Positions 1 to 6,794 of a DNA stretch of 7,452 nucleotides are shown piece by piece. How positions within the stretch are numbered: position 1 is the stretch's first letter; every line of letters begins with the position of its first letter. Location: assembly GCA_012514615.1 (NCBI GenBank), contig JAAYZY010000013.1, forward strand, positions 1 to 7,452. The letters are read 5' to 3'. Below the pieces are notes generated by a model, which was given only the letters and a program-made list of their open reading frames with translations, searched no databases and was not told where the DNA came from. Made by a program: the position numbers and the translations under genes. The stretch comes from Chloroflexota bacterium (GTDB taxonomy: Bacteria; Chloroflexota; Anaerolineae; DTPP01).

Positions 1-912
1 CGCCAGGGCGGTCTGGGGCATGCCCAGCTCTGCCACTGCGCGGTGTGGGTCGGCAGTGAGGGCCGCCGGTCTCAACGAGCCGCCGGCCGGGCGCGGCTGC
101 AGCGACGAGCGCAACTGCCCCAGGCGCGCCCGCCAGCCGGGCCGAGTCGGCTCGGGGATCGGCTGGCCGCTCACCTGCGCCACCAACTGCACAAACGCCT
201 CTCGGCGCAGGTTGCCGTCCAGATGCCCCAAGATGTAGCGGCGGCCGGGCGTCCCGTGGCGTGCAGCCAGGTAATGCCCCCAGGCCACGTCCCGCACCGA
301 CACGAAGTTGATGCCGCCACCCACAAACGAAGGCTGTCGGCCGTGCAGAGCATCCAGCAGGCGTTGGCCCGTGCTGGTGGGCTTGGCGTCGCCCGGGCCC
401 ACGGGGGCGCAGGGGTGCACCACCATCAGCGGCAGCCCACGCCCGGCCCACTCCAGGGCCGCCACTTCGCCCAGATACTTGGAACGGACGTAGGGGCTGG
501 CCGTCGCCCACAGGTTGAACGGCACCTCTTCGTCCGGCGGCAGGCTGTCGTCCCGCCGCCCCAGGGTGCCCACGGTGCTGGTGTGCACCACCCGCCCCAC
601 GCCGGCCTGCCACGCCGCGGCAAGCAGGCGCTTGGCGCCGCCCACATTGGCCTCGTACATCTGGGGGGCTTGGGTCGGATCGGTGCTGTAGAGCGCCGCC
701 ACGTGGAACACCCAATCGCAGCCGCGCATCGCTTCCGCCAGGGGGCAGGCCGGGTCTAGCAGGTCGCCCTGCACCCAGCGGATCGGCAAGTCCTCCAGGT
801 AAGGCGAAGGGGCGCTACGGCACAGCGCAGCCACCTCCACCCCCTGGCTCACCAGCAGCCGGGCCAGGTTGCCGCCCACGAAGCCGGTCGCCCCGGTGAC
901 AAACGCCCTCAT
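1..912 (-). CDS. HpnA-like NAD(P)-dependent sugar epimerase/reductase (extended SDR), 3' end cut by window edge
   Basis: The reading frame opens with ATG at 912 and runs 304 codons to the window edge without a stop, so the C-terminus is missing. The N-terminus carries the Rossmann dinucleotide motif GATGFVG (residues 7-13). An acidic residue after the GDL stretch (50-53), the TSTVGTLG strand (111-118) and the catalytic pair Y141/K145 (SPYVRSK) mark an extended short-chain dehydrogenase. The block PVGPGDAKPTSTG (170-182), followed by the conserved VRDVAWGHYLA and RRYILG segments, is what I associate with HpnA, the 'hopanoid-associated sugar epimerase', and dihydroflavonol-4-reductase-like proteins. 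The last visible residues (AVAELGMPQTALA) resemble the usual C-terminal segment, so perhaps 20-30 residues are lost. The start overlaps the stop of the radical SAM gene (ATGA). The preceding Shine-Dalgarno is weak, which suggests translational coupling. It is probably a cytosolic nucleotide-sugar or lipid-sugar modifying enzyme. The family is confident, the substrate unknown, and no other hopanoid gene is visible. Confidence 0.92.
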   Translation of the reverse strand, partial: MRAFVTGATGFVGGNLARLLVSQGVEVAALCRSAPSPYLEDLPIRWVQGDLLDPACPLAEAMRGCDWVFHVAALYSTDPTQAPQMYEANVGGAKRLLAAAWQAGVGRVVHTSTVGTLGRRDDSLPPDEEVPFNLWATASPYVRSKYLGEVAALEWAGRGLPLMVVHPCAPVGPGDAKPTSTGQRLLDALHGRQPSFVGGGINFVSVRDVAWGHYLAARHGTPGRRYILGHLDGNLRREAFVQLVAQVSGQPIPEPTRPGWRARLGQLRSSLQPRPAGGSLRPAALTADPHRAVAELGMPQTALA

Positions 913-2222
913 GGCTCGCCGACCCGGCCGGCCAGCCGACGCCTCAGCGCCGCGCCCAGCCGGCGCCAGGCCGCCGGCCGAGGCAACCGGGCCAAGGGGA
1001 CGCCCCGCAAACATTGCTGCGCCTCCGCCACTTCAGCCGCGCCCGGCGCAGCGCCCCGCTCAGCCCAAAGCGGCGTACCCGGGTAAGCCACCCAGAGCTT
1101 GACGTGCAGCGCCGCCGGTCGCAGCCCTTCCACGAAACGCGCCGTCTCCTGCACACTCTTCCGCGTCTGGCCAGGCAGCCCCACCAAGACGAAGGGCCGC
1201 ACTGCCAGGCCGGCCCGCCGTCCGGCGTCGTGGGCGGCTTGCACCGCCTCCAGGTAGGCTGTCTCGCCCCCCGGCGCCACCCTCCGAAGCCGGGCCAGCA
1301 ACGGCCCGTCAGTGCTCTCTACCCCCACCTTGACGCTGGTACAGCCAGCTCGCCGCAGCAGGCGCAGCAGCGCCCGGTCCGCCAGATGCTCCGGGCGAGA
1401 CTCGCACTCCCAGGCCAGGCCCACGTCGGCCCGGGCCAGCCTGTCGGCGATCTCCGCGGCCCGCTCCCCGTCGCGGGCCCAGACCGGGTCGCGCAGGATC
1501 ACCCGCCGCGGCCCGAAACGCCGGGCCAGCCAGACCAGCTCCTCCGCCACCTCGGCTGGCGGCCGCGGCCGAAACCTGCGCCCCTGCCCCACCACGTAGG
1601 GGCAGTAAGTGCAGGCGTCTGGGCAGCCGCGGCTGCCCAACGCCGTTAGGAAGGGGTAGCCGGCCCACGGCAGCAGGTCCCAGGCCGGGCGGGGCAGCCC
1701 GGCCAAGTCCAGCCGCCGGCCATCGGCGCTGCAGCCGGGCAGGCCCAAGGCTGCCGGGGTCAGCGCCCCCCGCGCGCCGTCGACCACAGCCTGGGCCGCC
1801 AAGGCCGTCGCCCATTCGCCCTCCCCCAGCAGCCAGGCGTCGGCCAGGCTGGTGAGACGCCCGTCGTCCCACTGCTCCAGCGCGGCCGCCAGCAGCAACA
1901 CCCGTACTCCCGGCCGGTCAGCCCGCAACGCCTGCAAGAAGCCCGCATCGGCCGACCGCGTGCCCCAAGAAGCCTGCACCACACAGAGGGCCGCCCGGTC
2001 GTCCACGCGCTGGACCGCCGCCCCCATGTCCAGCCCCTCGCCCACAGCATCCACCACCTGCATGGGCAGGCCGGCAGCCTGGAGCACAGCGGCGGCGTAG
2101 GCCAACGTCAGCGGCGGGTAGCAGAAACCGCCCGCGCCCGGCTCCAGCACCCCCAGGCCGCCAGACCCTTCGCGGTTGGCCGTGTAGCCGGGCGCCCCCG
2201 GCGGGTTGATGAGGACGATCAC
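909..2222 (-). CDS. Radical SAM protein with N-terminal B12-binding-like domain
   Basis: 437 residues starting at GTG 2222. An AGGAGG Shine-Dalgarno sits 6 bases upstream, and the GTGA overlaps the stop of the preceding glycosyltransferase. Residues 1-140 look like a cobalamin-binding Rossmann-like domain: NPPGAPGY near the start, YPPLTLAYAAAVL (35-47) and the LLGEGEWA segment (131-138). There is no histidine anywhere in this domain, so the DxHxxG axial-ligand motif is absent. The linker LPRPAWDLLP (176-185) is typical of the class. The radical SAM core begins with the iron-sulfur motif C200-PDA-C204-TY-C207 and continues with GVEST (300-304), VLVGLPGQT (346-353) and YPGTPLW (380-386). Family members methylate or rearrange unactivated carbons in lipids, cofactors and sugars (for example HpnR, BchE). 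Here the glycan-operon setting suggests action on the sugar or lipid acceptor, which is inference. A longer in-frame extension upstream overlaps the neighbour gene and is not credible. Confidence 0.93.
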   Translation of the reverse strand: MIVLINPPGAPGYTANREGSGGLGVLEPGAGGFCYPPLTLAYAAAVLQAAGLPMQVVDAVGEGLDMGAAVQRVDDRAALCVVQASWGTRSADAGFLQALRADRPGVRVLLLAAALEQWDDGRLTSLADAWLLGEGEWATALAAQAVVDGARGALTPAALGLPGCSADGRRLDLAGLPRPAWDLLPWAGYPFLTALGSRGCPDACTYCPYVVGQGRRFRPRPPAEVAEELVWLARRFGPRRVILRDPVWARDGERAAEIADRLARADVGLAWECESRPEHLADRALLRLLRRAGCTSVKVGVESTDGPLLARLRRVAPGGETAYLEAVQAAHDAGRRAGLAVRPFVLVGLPGQTRKSVQETARFVEGLRPAALHVKLWVAYPGTPLWAERGAAPGAAEVAEAQQCLRGVPLARLPRPAAWRRLGAALRRRLAGRVGEP

Positions 2223-3850
2223 GGCTCCCCTCCTGCGTTGTGCGGCAGCCGGAAGACGAAGTTCAGCCCTCGCGCGCTCTCCACGCTGTAGACCAGGTCC
2301 ACGCCCGCCGGCCGTCTCGACGGCTCCAGCAGGCCGGCCAGGTGCGGCTTGACCTGCGTCAGCTCGTAGGCGTCGGTGGCCCAGTAGGTTGCCCCGTGAG
2401 CTTGGGCATAGCGCAGCGTCTGCTCCAGGGTGGCGTGAGGCGCTGGGGCGTAGCCCCTCTCGGCGTAGAGCGGCACCGCCAGATCGCGGGCCATGACCAC
2501 CGTCCCCGCCGGGGTGTGCGCGCTCAGCCACAGCCCCAGCGCTTTGTGTCCGAAATCCAGACTGGCCTGGCCTGCCCGCAGCGTGCCCGGCCACAGCGCC
2601 ACTAGACCCGCGGCCACCACCAGGGCCGGCAGCCAGGGCCAGCAGCGGCGGCCCCATCCGGCCGGCCGCAGCCCCAGCCACACCGCCGTCCACGACGCCT
2701 GCAGCCACGCCCCCAGGCCTGCCGCCCCGGCCGCCGCCCAGATCAGCAAGATCGGCAGCAGGGGGGCGAAGAAACGCACCTCCATGTGCAGCGGCAGGAA
2801 CGCAAAGGGCGGCAGCAACATGGTGGCCAAGAAAGCGTGGCCCAGCGTCTCCCGCCGGCTCCACGGCCGACGGAACAACCCCAAGGCGACCAGCGCCAGC
2901 AACGGGCTGGGGAACATGCGTAGGTTGAAGAAGGCCCCGGCCCAGGCCCCCAGGTTGGCCCGCATCCGCGCCAGCACAGCCCCTGGCTGGCTCACGGCCG
3001 TCTCCCATAGGCCCGGCTCCTCGAAGCGCTCCGGCGAGAACCAGATGATCTCCTCCCCGGTCTGATCCAGGCTGGCGATGGCCCGGTCGTAGGCTGCCGG
3101 ATCGTGGGCCACCGCGCCTTCGCCCAGAGCCAGCGTCACCCCCACCTTGCCGGTCAGCAGCCAGCGGCCGCTGTGTACCCTCAGGTAGCCCAGATAGGGC
3201 CCGGCCACCAACAACCAGGTCAGCAACACCAGCAGGGCCACCTGCCCTCGGCGGAACCGCTGCGCCGCCGCCGCCCCAACCAGCCACAGCAGCACCAGCC
3301 CCAGGGTCAGCGCCCCCTCGGGGCGGGCCAGGTAGGCCAAGGCCAAGGCCGCGCCGGCGGCCATGGGCAGGCCCAGCCGCCCCTCATCTAGGGCTCGCCG
3401 CGCCGCGTAGAGGCCGCTGAAGAGCAGCAGCAGGTAGGGCGGCTCGGTAAGGGTACCCCAGTAGAGCGGGGAGATGGTCAGCGCCGGCAGGAGCGCCACG
3501 AACAAGGCCGCCAGGCGGGCAGTCGTCTGGCCGTAGAGCCCCCGGGCCAGCCCATAGATCGGCCAGACCAGCAGGCTGCCGCAGAGGATGTAGGGGATGG
3601 CGGCGGCCCACTCCGCACTTGGCAGCAGACGCATCCACGGCCCGGCCAGCAGAGGTAGCAGAGGCGTGTAGTGCAGGTCGGGGTAGGGGCCGATGGTGTA
3701 GCCCAGGCCGCTGAAGAGGCTGCGCCCCAGCCAGAGGTAGTCCGGCTCATCCCAGCGGATGACCCGAGGCAGCGCGGCCAGCCCCAGGCGCGCCGCAACG
3801 CCCCACAGCGTCAGCCCCCAGAGCAGCCAGCGGTCGCCGCGTCTAGTCAC
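2219..3850 (-). CDS. GT-C fold membrane glycosyltransferase, PMT_2/ArnT-like (copy 2)
   Basis: 543-residue multi-membrane protein. After the first hydrophobic helix (about 8-27) comes the GT-C catalytic loop motif WDEPDYLWLG, with acidic residues D34/E35. A second conserved acidic residue is E136 in GTLTEPPY, and LAYLARPE follows at 171-178. Roughly eleven hydrophobic segments can be seen, with an extracytoplasmic loop around 225-310 (RVHSGRW, WFSPERF) and a soluble-looking C-terminal tail from about 420. Family members take a sugar from a polyprenyl-phosphate donor and transfer it to a lipid, protein or glycan on the outer face of the membrane. The GTG start at 3850 overlaps the upstream gene's TAG stop by 8 bases and has GGGAGG 5 bases upstream. 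It is a diverged paralogue of the gene immediately upstream: catalytic loop, TEP, LARPE, RVH and WFSPE motifs all align. The donor sugar and acceptor are unknown. Confidence 0.9.
   Translation of the reverse strand: MTRRGDRWLLWGLTLWGVAARLGLAALPRVIRWDEPDYLWLGRSLFSGLGYTIGPYPDLHYTPLLPLLAGPWMRLLPSAEWAAAIPYILCGSLLVWPIYGLARGLYGQTTARLAALFVALLPALTISPLYWGTLTEPPYLLLLFSGLYAARRALDEGRLGLPMAAGAALALAYLARPEGALTLGLVLLWLVGAAAAQRFRRGQVALLVLLTWLLVAGPYLGYLRVHSGRWLLTGKVGVTLALGEGAVAHDPAAYDRAIASLDQTGEEIIWFSPERFEEPGLWETAVSQPGAVLARMRANLGAWAGAFFNLRMFPSPLLALVALGLFRRPWSRRETLGHAFLATMLLPPFAFLPLHMEVRFFAPLLPILLIWAAAGAAGLGAWLQASWTAVWLGLRPAGWGRRCWPWLPALVVAAGLVALWPGTLRAGQASLDFGHKALGLWLSAHTPAGTVVMARDLAVPLYAERGYAPAPHATLEQTLRYAQAHGATYWATDAYELTQVKPHLAGLLEPSRRPAGVDLVYSVESARGLNFVFRLPHNAGGEP
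2229..2234 (-). promoter_or_regulatory. Shine-Dalgarno of the radical SAM gene
   Basis: On the minus strand this reads AGGAGG, a perfect anti-16S match, placed 6 bases before the GTG at 2222. It lies inside the end of the upstream glycosyltransferase gene. It fixes the start of the radical SAM protein at the NPP-containing N-terminus, although the frame stays open far upstream. Confidence 0.85.
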
Positions 3851-5504
3851 CCGCGCCTCCCGTCAGCCGATAGATCACAATCCGTTCGTCGCCCTCCTCC
3901 TGTACTGCCGCCAGCTCCAGCCAGGGCGGCGGCGTCGTCCCCTCCACCAGCGGAGCGAACTGGGGCCGCAAGCCCAGCTCCCGGGCATCCACCACCAGGT
4001 AGTCCACCCCCTTGTCCTGGGCGTAGCGGCGCAGCTCATCCAGCGAGGCGTTGGCCGTGGCCACCCAGCGCCGCCCGGCATGGAACGCCACCGCCGGGTA
4101 GCGGGACATGATGGCATCGTCCGGCCCGGCCACCTCGGCCAGCCATTCGCCCACGGCGCGGTGGGCCGGCCGCCAGGAGTTGGGCACTTGGAGGTCTGTC
4201 TGCACCGGCCCCCACAGCGCGGCCAGCCCGGCAGCCACCAGGACCACGAGGCCCCAGCGGGCCGCTCGCAGCCAGCCGCCAGAGGCTCGCCGCGCCGTCT
4301 GGTGCAGCGTCGCGACGGCCCAATCGCCCCACTCCACCAGGCCCTTGCCCAGCCACAGCGCCAGGAGGATGAGCAGCGGCGTCAAGTAGCGATCCAGCAC
4401 CTGGAAGATGAGGAAGCTGAAGACCGAGACCGACGAGAGCCACAGGTAGAGCTCGCCTTCTAGCCGCCGGCGGTCCCACGGTTGGCGGAAGAAGCCCAGG
4501 AACAGCAAGGGGAAGAGCAGGGCCGGGAAGAAGCGGGTGATGCCTAACGTCTGCACGAAGCGTAGGACGTTGAGCCGCAGCAGGTTGAGGAAACCGGGCA
4601 CGTCGGCCAGGATCTGCTCGCTGAGGCTGAGGGTGTAGCTCTCCGGCGAGAAGAACCATACCTCTGTGCCGGCGCTGTCCAGGCCCCAAGCCACGCGGTC
4701 GAAAGCAGCGTAGTCTCGATGACCCAGGGCGAAGCCGTGAGCGTAGGCCAAGCCCACCTTCTCGCTGACCATCCACTGGCCGGTGTGCACCCGCACGTAG
4801 GCCAGGTAGGGGAAGACCGTGGCCAAGAAGGCCAGTCCCAGGACAAGGAGGCGCCCCCAGGGGGCCAAGCGCCGTTCCCGGCGCAGCAGTTGCACCAGAC
4901 CCAGAGCGCCGCCCAGGGCGATGGGGTACCAGATCGCCTCCGGGCGCGCCAAGTAGGCCAGGGCAAAGCAGACGCCGGCCAAGGCGAAGCCCGCCCAGCG
5001 GCTGCGCCGCCAGCCCGCCCACAGCGCCCACATCCCAGAAGCCACACAGAAAAGGTAGATCGGCTCGGTCATGGTGCCCCAGAGCAGCGGGGCCACCACC
5101 AAGGAAGGCAACATCGCCACGGTCAGGGCCGCTGCCCAGCCGGCTGCGCGCCCGTAGAGCTCCCGCCCCAGCCCGTAGACCGGCAAGACCAGCAGCGTCC
5201 CGAAGAGGACGTAGCACAGGTCGCTGGCCAGCTTCAGGTCGCCGGTCAACAGGGAGAGCAGGCCCGCCGCCAGGGGGTACAGGGGCGTATGGTGCACATC
5301 CCAATAGCCGGTGAAGCTGTAGAAGCCGGTGGTCAGCACGTTGTGGCCGAGCCACAGGTAGAACGGCTCGTCGCCCCAGACCACACGCCCCCCCAGCAGC
5401 CCAAAGGCCCACAAGCACCGCACCGCCAGGGCCAACGCCACAATGGCCGCCAGCACCCAAGCGCCTTGCCCCCGGCCCTTCGGCCTCGCGTTGCCCGCCG
5501 TCAC
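3843..5504 (-). CDS. GT-C fold membrane glycosyltransferase, PMT_2/ArnT-like (copy 1)
   Basis: 553-residue integral membrane protein. A positively charged N-terminus (NARPKGRGQG) precedes the first helix (about 15-38), as expected for a cytosolic N-terminus. The first outer loop holds WGDEPFYLWLG with D45/E46, the expected GT-C catalytic acid pair. The second acidic residue is E147 in GTMTEPIY, and LAYLARPE is at 182-189. A large loop (about 237-305) contains RVHTGQW and WFFSPESY. VLDRYLTPLLILLALW (369-384) is a typical late helix with an Arg-Tyr pair. From about 432 the chain is soluble, with a small domain (SLDELRRYAQDKGVDYLVVDAREL). The start is GTG 5504; the frame upstream offers only ATT, CTG and similar codons. 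It lies 4 bases after the DUF2304 stop, with a G-rich Shine-Dalgarno-like tract before it. It likely uses a polyprenyl-phosphate sugar, such as one made by the operon's GT2. The substrate is not readable. Confidence 0.9.
   Translation of the reverse strand: MTAGNARPKGRGQGAWVLAAIVALALAVRCLWAFGLLGGRVVWGDEPFYLWLGHNVLTTGFYSFTGYWDVHHTPLYPLAAGLLSLLTGDLKLASDLCYVLFGTLLVLPVYGLGRELYGRAAGWAAALTVAMLPSLVVAPLLWGTMTEPIYLFCVASGMWALWAGWRRSRWAGFALAGVCFALAYLARPEAIWYPIALGGALGLVQLLRRERRLAPWGRLLVLGLAFLATVFPYLAYVRVHTGQWMVSEKVGLAYAHGFALGHRDYAAFDRVAWGLDSAGTEVWFFSPESYTLSLSEQILADVPGFLNLLRLNVLRFVQTLGITRFFPALLFPLLFLGFFRQPWDRRRLEGELYLWLSSVSVFSFLIFQVLDRYLTPLLILLALWLGKGLVEWGDWAVATLHQTARRASGGWLRAARWGLVVLVAAGLAALWGPVQTDLQVPNSWRPAHRAVGEWLAEVAGPDDAIMSRYPAVAFHAGRRWVATANASLDELRRYAQDKGVDYLVVDARELGLRPQFAPLVEGTTPPPWLELAAVQEEGDERIVIYRLTGGAGD
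3856..3861 (-). promoter_or_regulatory. Shine-Dalgarno of the second GT-C glycosyltransferase
   Basis: Reads GGGAGG on the minus strand, 5 bases before the GTG at 3850, inside the last codons of the upstream paralogue. It supports the GTG start and the 8-base overlap (GTGACTAG) between the two glycosyltransferase genes. Confidence 0.75.
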
Positions 5505-5508
5505 CAGG

Positions 5509-5919
5509 TCAATCCCCCCCTTCCCGCGCCTGACCGCGGGCCTGCTCCAACTGGCCTTCCAGCTCCTCCACCCGGCGGGTGAGCAGCGCCACCGCCTGGG
5601 CCAGCGACTTGATCTGGTCGCTGAAGCGGGAAAGGGTGGTGGAGAACTGCAAGAGGAGCAGCAGCACCACCATGAAGGCCAGGGCGAAGATGAGGTTCGG
5701 CGAGTAGTCGATCCCCAACACTACCGCCAGGGCGTCGAACAGGTCGGAGGCCAACGGCGCCAGCACCAACAGCAGCGCGGCGCTGAGCCAGAGCAGGGAG
5801 AACTCCTCCTTCAGGCGACGGGTGCGCACCAGGTTCAGCACCACCAGGCCGGTCCCCATCCCCAGCGCCAACAGCACCAGCCGAGCCCGCAGGCTCATGC
5901 CCACCACCATCTCGATCAC
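5509..5919 (-). CDS. DUF2304 small membrane protein with C-terminal coiled coil
   Basis: 136 residues from GTG 5919. GGAGGT lies 6 bases upstream, and the GTGA overlaps the deacetylase stop. There are three hydrophobic segments (about 12-30, 41-60 and 74-92). Between the first two sits the charged RTRRLKEEFSLLWL stretch, and IDYSPNLIFAL precedes the third; both are typical of DUF2304. Residues about 95-130 (FSDQIKSLAQAVALLTRRVEELEGQLEQ) have heptad spacing and look like a coiled coil. DUF2304 proteins are commonly found beside polyprenyl-phosphate GT2 enzymes. From memory, the streptococcal member GacJ binds and stimulates GacI, the Und-P-GlcNAc synthase. By analogy this protein may partner the GT2 two genes upstream, although here the deacetylase lies between them. 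A further 59 codons are open upstream but lie inside the deacetylase gene in another frame and do not look real. Internal ATG codons at 5910 and 5898 are alternative starts. Confidence 0.86.
   Translation of the reverse strand: MIEMVVGMSLRARLVLLALGMGTGLVVLNLVRTRRLKEEFSLLWLSAALLLVLAPLASDLFDALAVVLGIDYSPNLIFALAFMVVLLLLLQFSTTLSRFSDQIKSLAQAVALLTRRVEELEGQLEQARGQAREGGD
5514..5525 (-). promoter_or_regulatory. G-rich Shine-Dalgarno-like tract with a G7 run before the first GT-C gene
   Basis: On the minus strand this reads GGGAAGGGGGGG at the very end of the DUF2304 gene, 9 bases before GTG 5504. It is the only purine-rich candidate ribosome site for that gene. The seven-base G run is also a potential slippage site. 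Confidence 0.5.
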
Positions 5920-6794
5920 AGCGGCACCTCCCACGCGGTTGGGGCCCAGAGCCCTAGCACTTGGCCCAGGGGGGCAAAGCGGTAGTCCTGCAGCAGGCGG
6001 GCCACCCGCCCCAGGGCCGCCCCTTGCCCGCCGTAAGTGATCCAGCGGGTGAGCAGCGGCAAGGCCACCCGCGGCGTCTCCCGGTGCATCTCCCACGGGT
6101 GCAGGTAGAGCACCAAGGGCCGCCCCTCAGCGGCCGCCCGGCGCAGCAGCCAGCGCAGCAGGGGGAAGGGTAGCAGCCGCAGGTAGGCGCCGCCAGCCAC
6201 CGGCGCCCGCCACGGCCCCAGGCACGCCACCGTCGGCGGCAGCTCCCACAGCGGGCCATCAGAGCCGGCGCGGGTCAGATCGCCCGGCTGGGGTCGGTAG
6301 GCGCAGAGCGGTGCGCCGGCCACGCCGTAGAGCGGCCCCCGCAGGGGGAAGACGCTGGAATCGTAACGGAATCCTTGCTCGGCCAGCAGCGGTACGGCCC
6401 AGCACGTGCCGGCATCCAAGGAGAAGGTGGGCGCCCGGAAGCCCACCGCCGACTCCAGACCCAGGCGCGCCTCTTCCTCCCGAAAGCGCTGCAGCTCCTC
6501 CCGCAGGCCGGACTCGCCCAACTCCCACAGGGTGCGGTGCGACCAGCCGTGGCAGCCGATCTCGTGCCCCTCGGCCTGCAGCTCCTGCAGCAGGTCGGCG
6601 TGCCCAGCCAGCAGCTCGCCCACCACAAAGAAGGTGGCTCGCGCCCCGGCCTGCCCCAGCAACGCCCGCAGCGGGGCCAGCGCCTGCCGCACGCCGGGCG
6701 CGCCGGCCAGCCCACCCAGGTGCGGGCGCACCAGCTCTGGGTGGTACCAGGCTTCCAGGTCCACGCTCAAACCGTGCAGAGCCGCCTCAGCCAC
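5916..6794 (-). CDS. Polysaccharide deacetylase, NodB-type with DUF3473-like C-terminus, cytosolic
   Basis: 292 residues from GTG 6794, which overlaps the stop of the GT2 gene by 8 bases (GTGGCTGA). GGAG lies 7 bases upstream. The NodB metal-binding features are visible: SVDLEAW (D11, E13) in the first strand, ATFFVVGE (53-60), and GHEIGCHGWSHRTL with H82 and H86 as the HxxxH pair. Further on are FRAPTFSL (119-126), YDSSVFP (144-150), GGAYLRLLP (201-209) and LYLHPWEM (229-236). The last segments are typical of the DUF3473/PuuE-like branch found in exopolysaccharide and XrtA-associated clusters. That branch carries D-x-E where classical chitin deacetylases have Asp-Asp. There is no signal peptide or membrane helix, so it should act in the cytosol. 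Its likely role is removing an N- or O-acyl group from a nucleotide- or polyprenyl-linked sugar, comparable to ArnD. This is inferred from the flanking GT2 and GT-C genes. Confidence 0.91.
   Translation of the reverse strand: MAEAALHGLSVDLEAWYHPELVRPHLGGLAGAPGVRQALAPLRALLGQAGARATFFVVGELLAGHADLLQELQAEGHEIGCHGWSHRTLWELGESGLREELQRFREEEARLGLESAVGFRAPTFSLDAGTCWAVPLLAEQGFRYDSSVFPLRGPLYGVAGAPLCAYRPQPGDLTRAGSDGPLWELPPTVACLGPWRAPVAGGAYLRLLPFPLLRWLLRRAAAEGRPLVLYLHPWEMHRETPRVALPLLTRWITYGGQGAALGRVARLLQDYRFAPLGQVLGLWAPTAWEVPL
5926..5931 (-). promoter_or_regulatory. Shine-Dalgarno of the DUF2304 gene
   Basis: Reads GGAGGT on the minus strand, 6 bases before GTG 5919, within the last codons of the deacetylase gene. 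It favours the GTG over the later ATG codons and over the long upstream extension. Confidence 0.8.

Noticed and set aside
43..759. 238-codon plus-strand frame
   Set aside because: It is antisense to the HpnA-like gene, with His/Arg/Gln-rich translation typical of the antisense of GC-rich genes. No motif or ribosome site was found.
1014..1649. 211-codon plus-strand frame
   Set aside because: It is antisense to the radical SAM core, whose CxxxCxxC and GLPGQT motifs show that the minus strand is the coding one.
2223..3287. Long in-frame upstream extension of the radical SAM gene (a 792-codon frame in total)
   Set aside because: It runs antisense-free but out of frame through the GT-C gene. Its translation is low-complexity Gly/Ala/Arg, and an AGGAGG site sits just before GTG 2222.
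4036..5460. 474-codon minus-strand frame inside the first GT-C gene
   Set aside because: It is a shadow frame of high-GC coding DNA: Gly/Ala/Arg-rich, with no recognisable motif. The overlapping frame encodes a clear GT-C protein.
5505..5508. Possible promoter or terminator between genes
   Set aside because: The only non-coding gap in the window is 4 bases, so there is no room for a regulatory region. No hairpin plus T-run was seen at any junction.
4719..5582. 287-codon plus-strand frame
   Set aside because: It is antisense to the first GT-C gene and the DUF2304 end. It is rich in Gln, Gly, Pro and His, with no domain pattern.
5920..6096. Upstream extension of the DUF2304 gene
   Set aside because: It lies within the deacetylase gene in another frame, has Gly/Pro-rich composition, and GGAGGT precedes GTG 5919.
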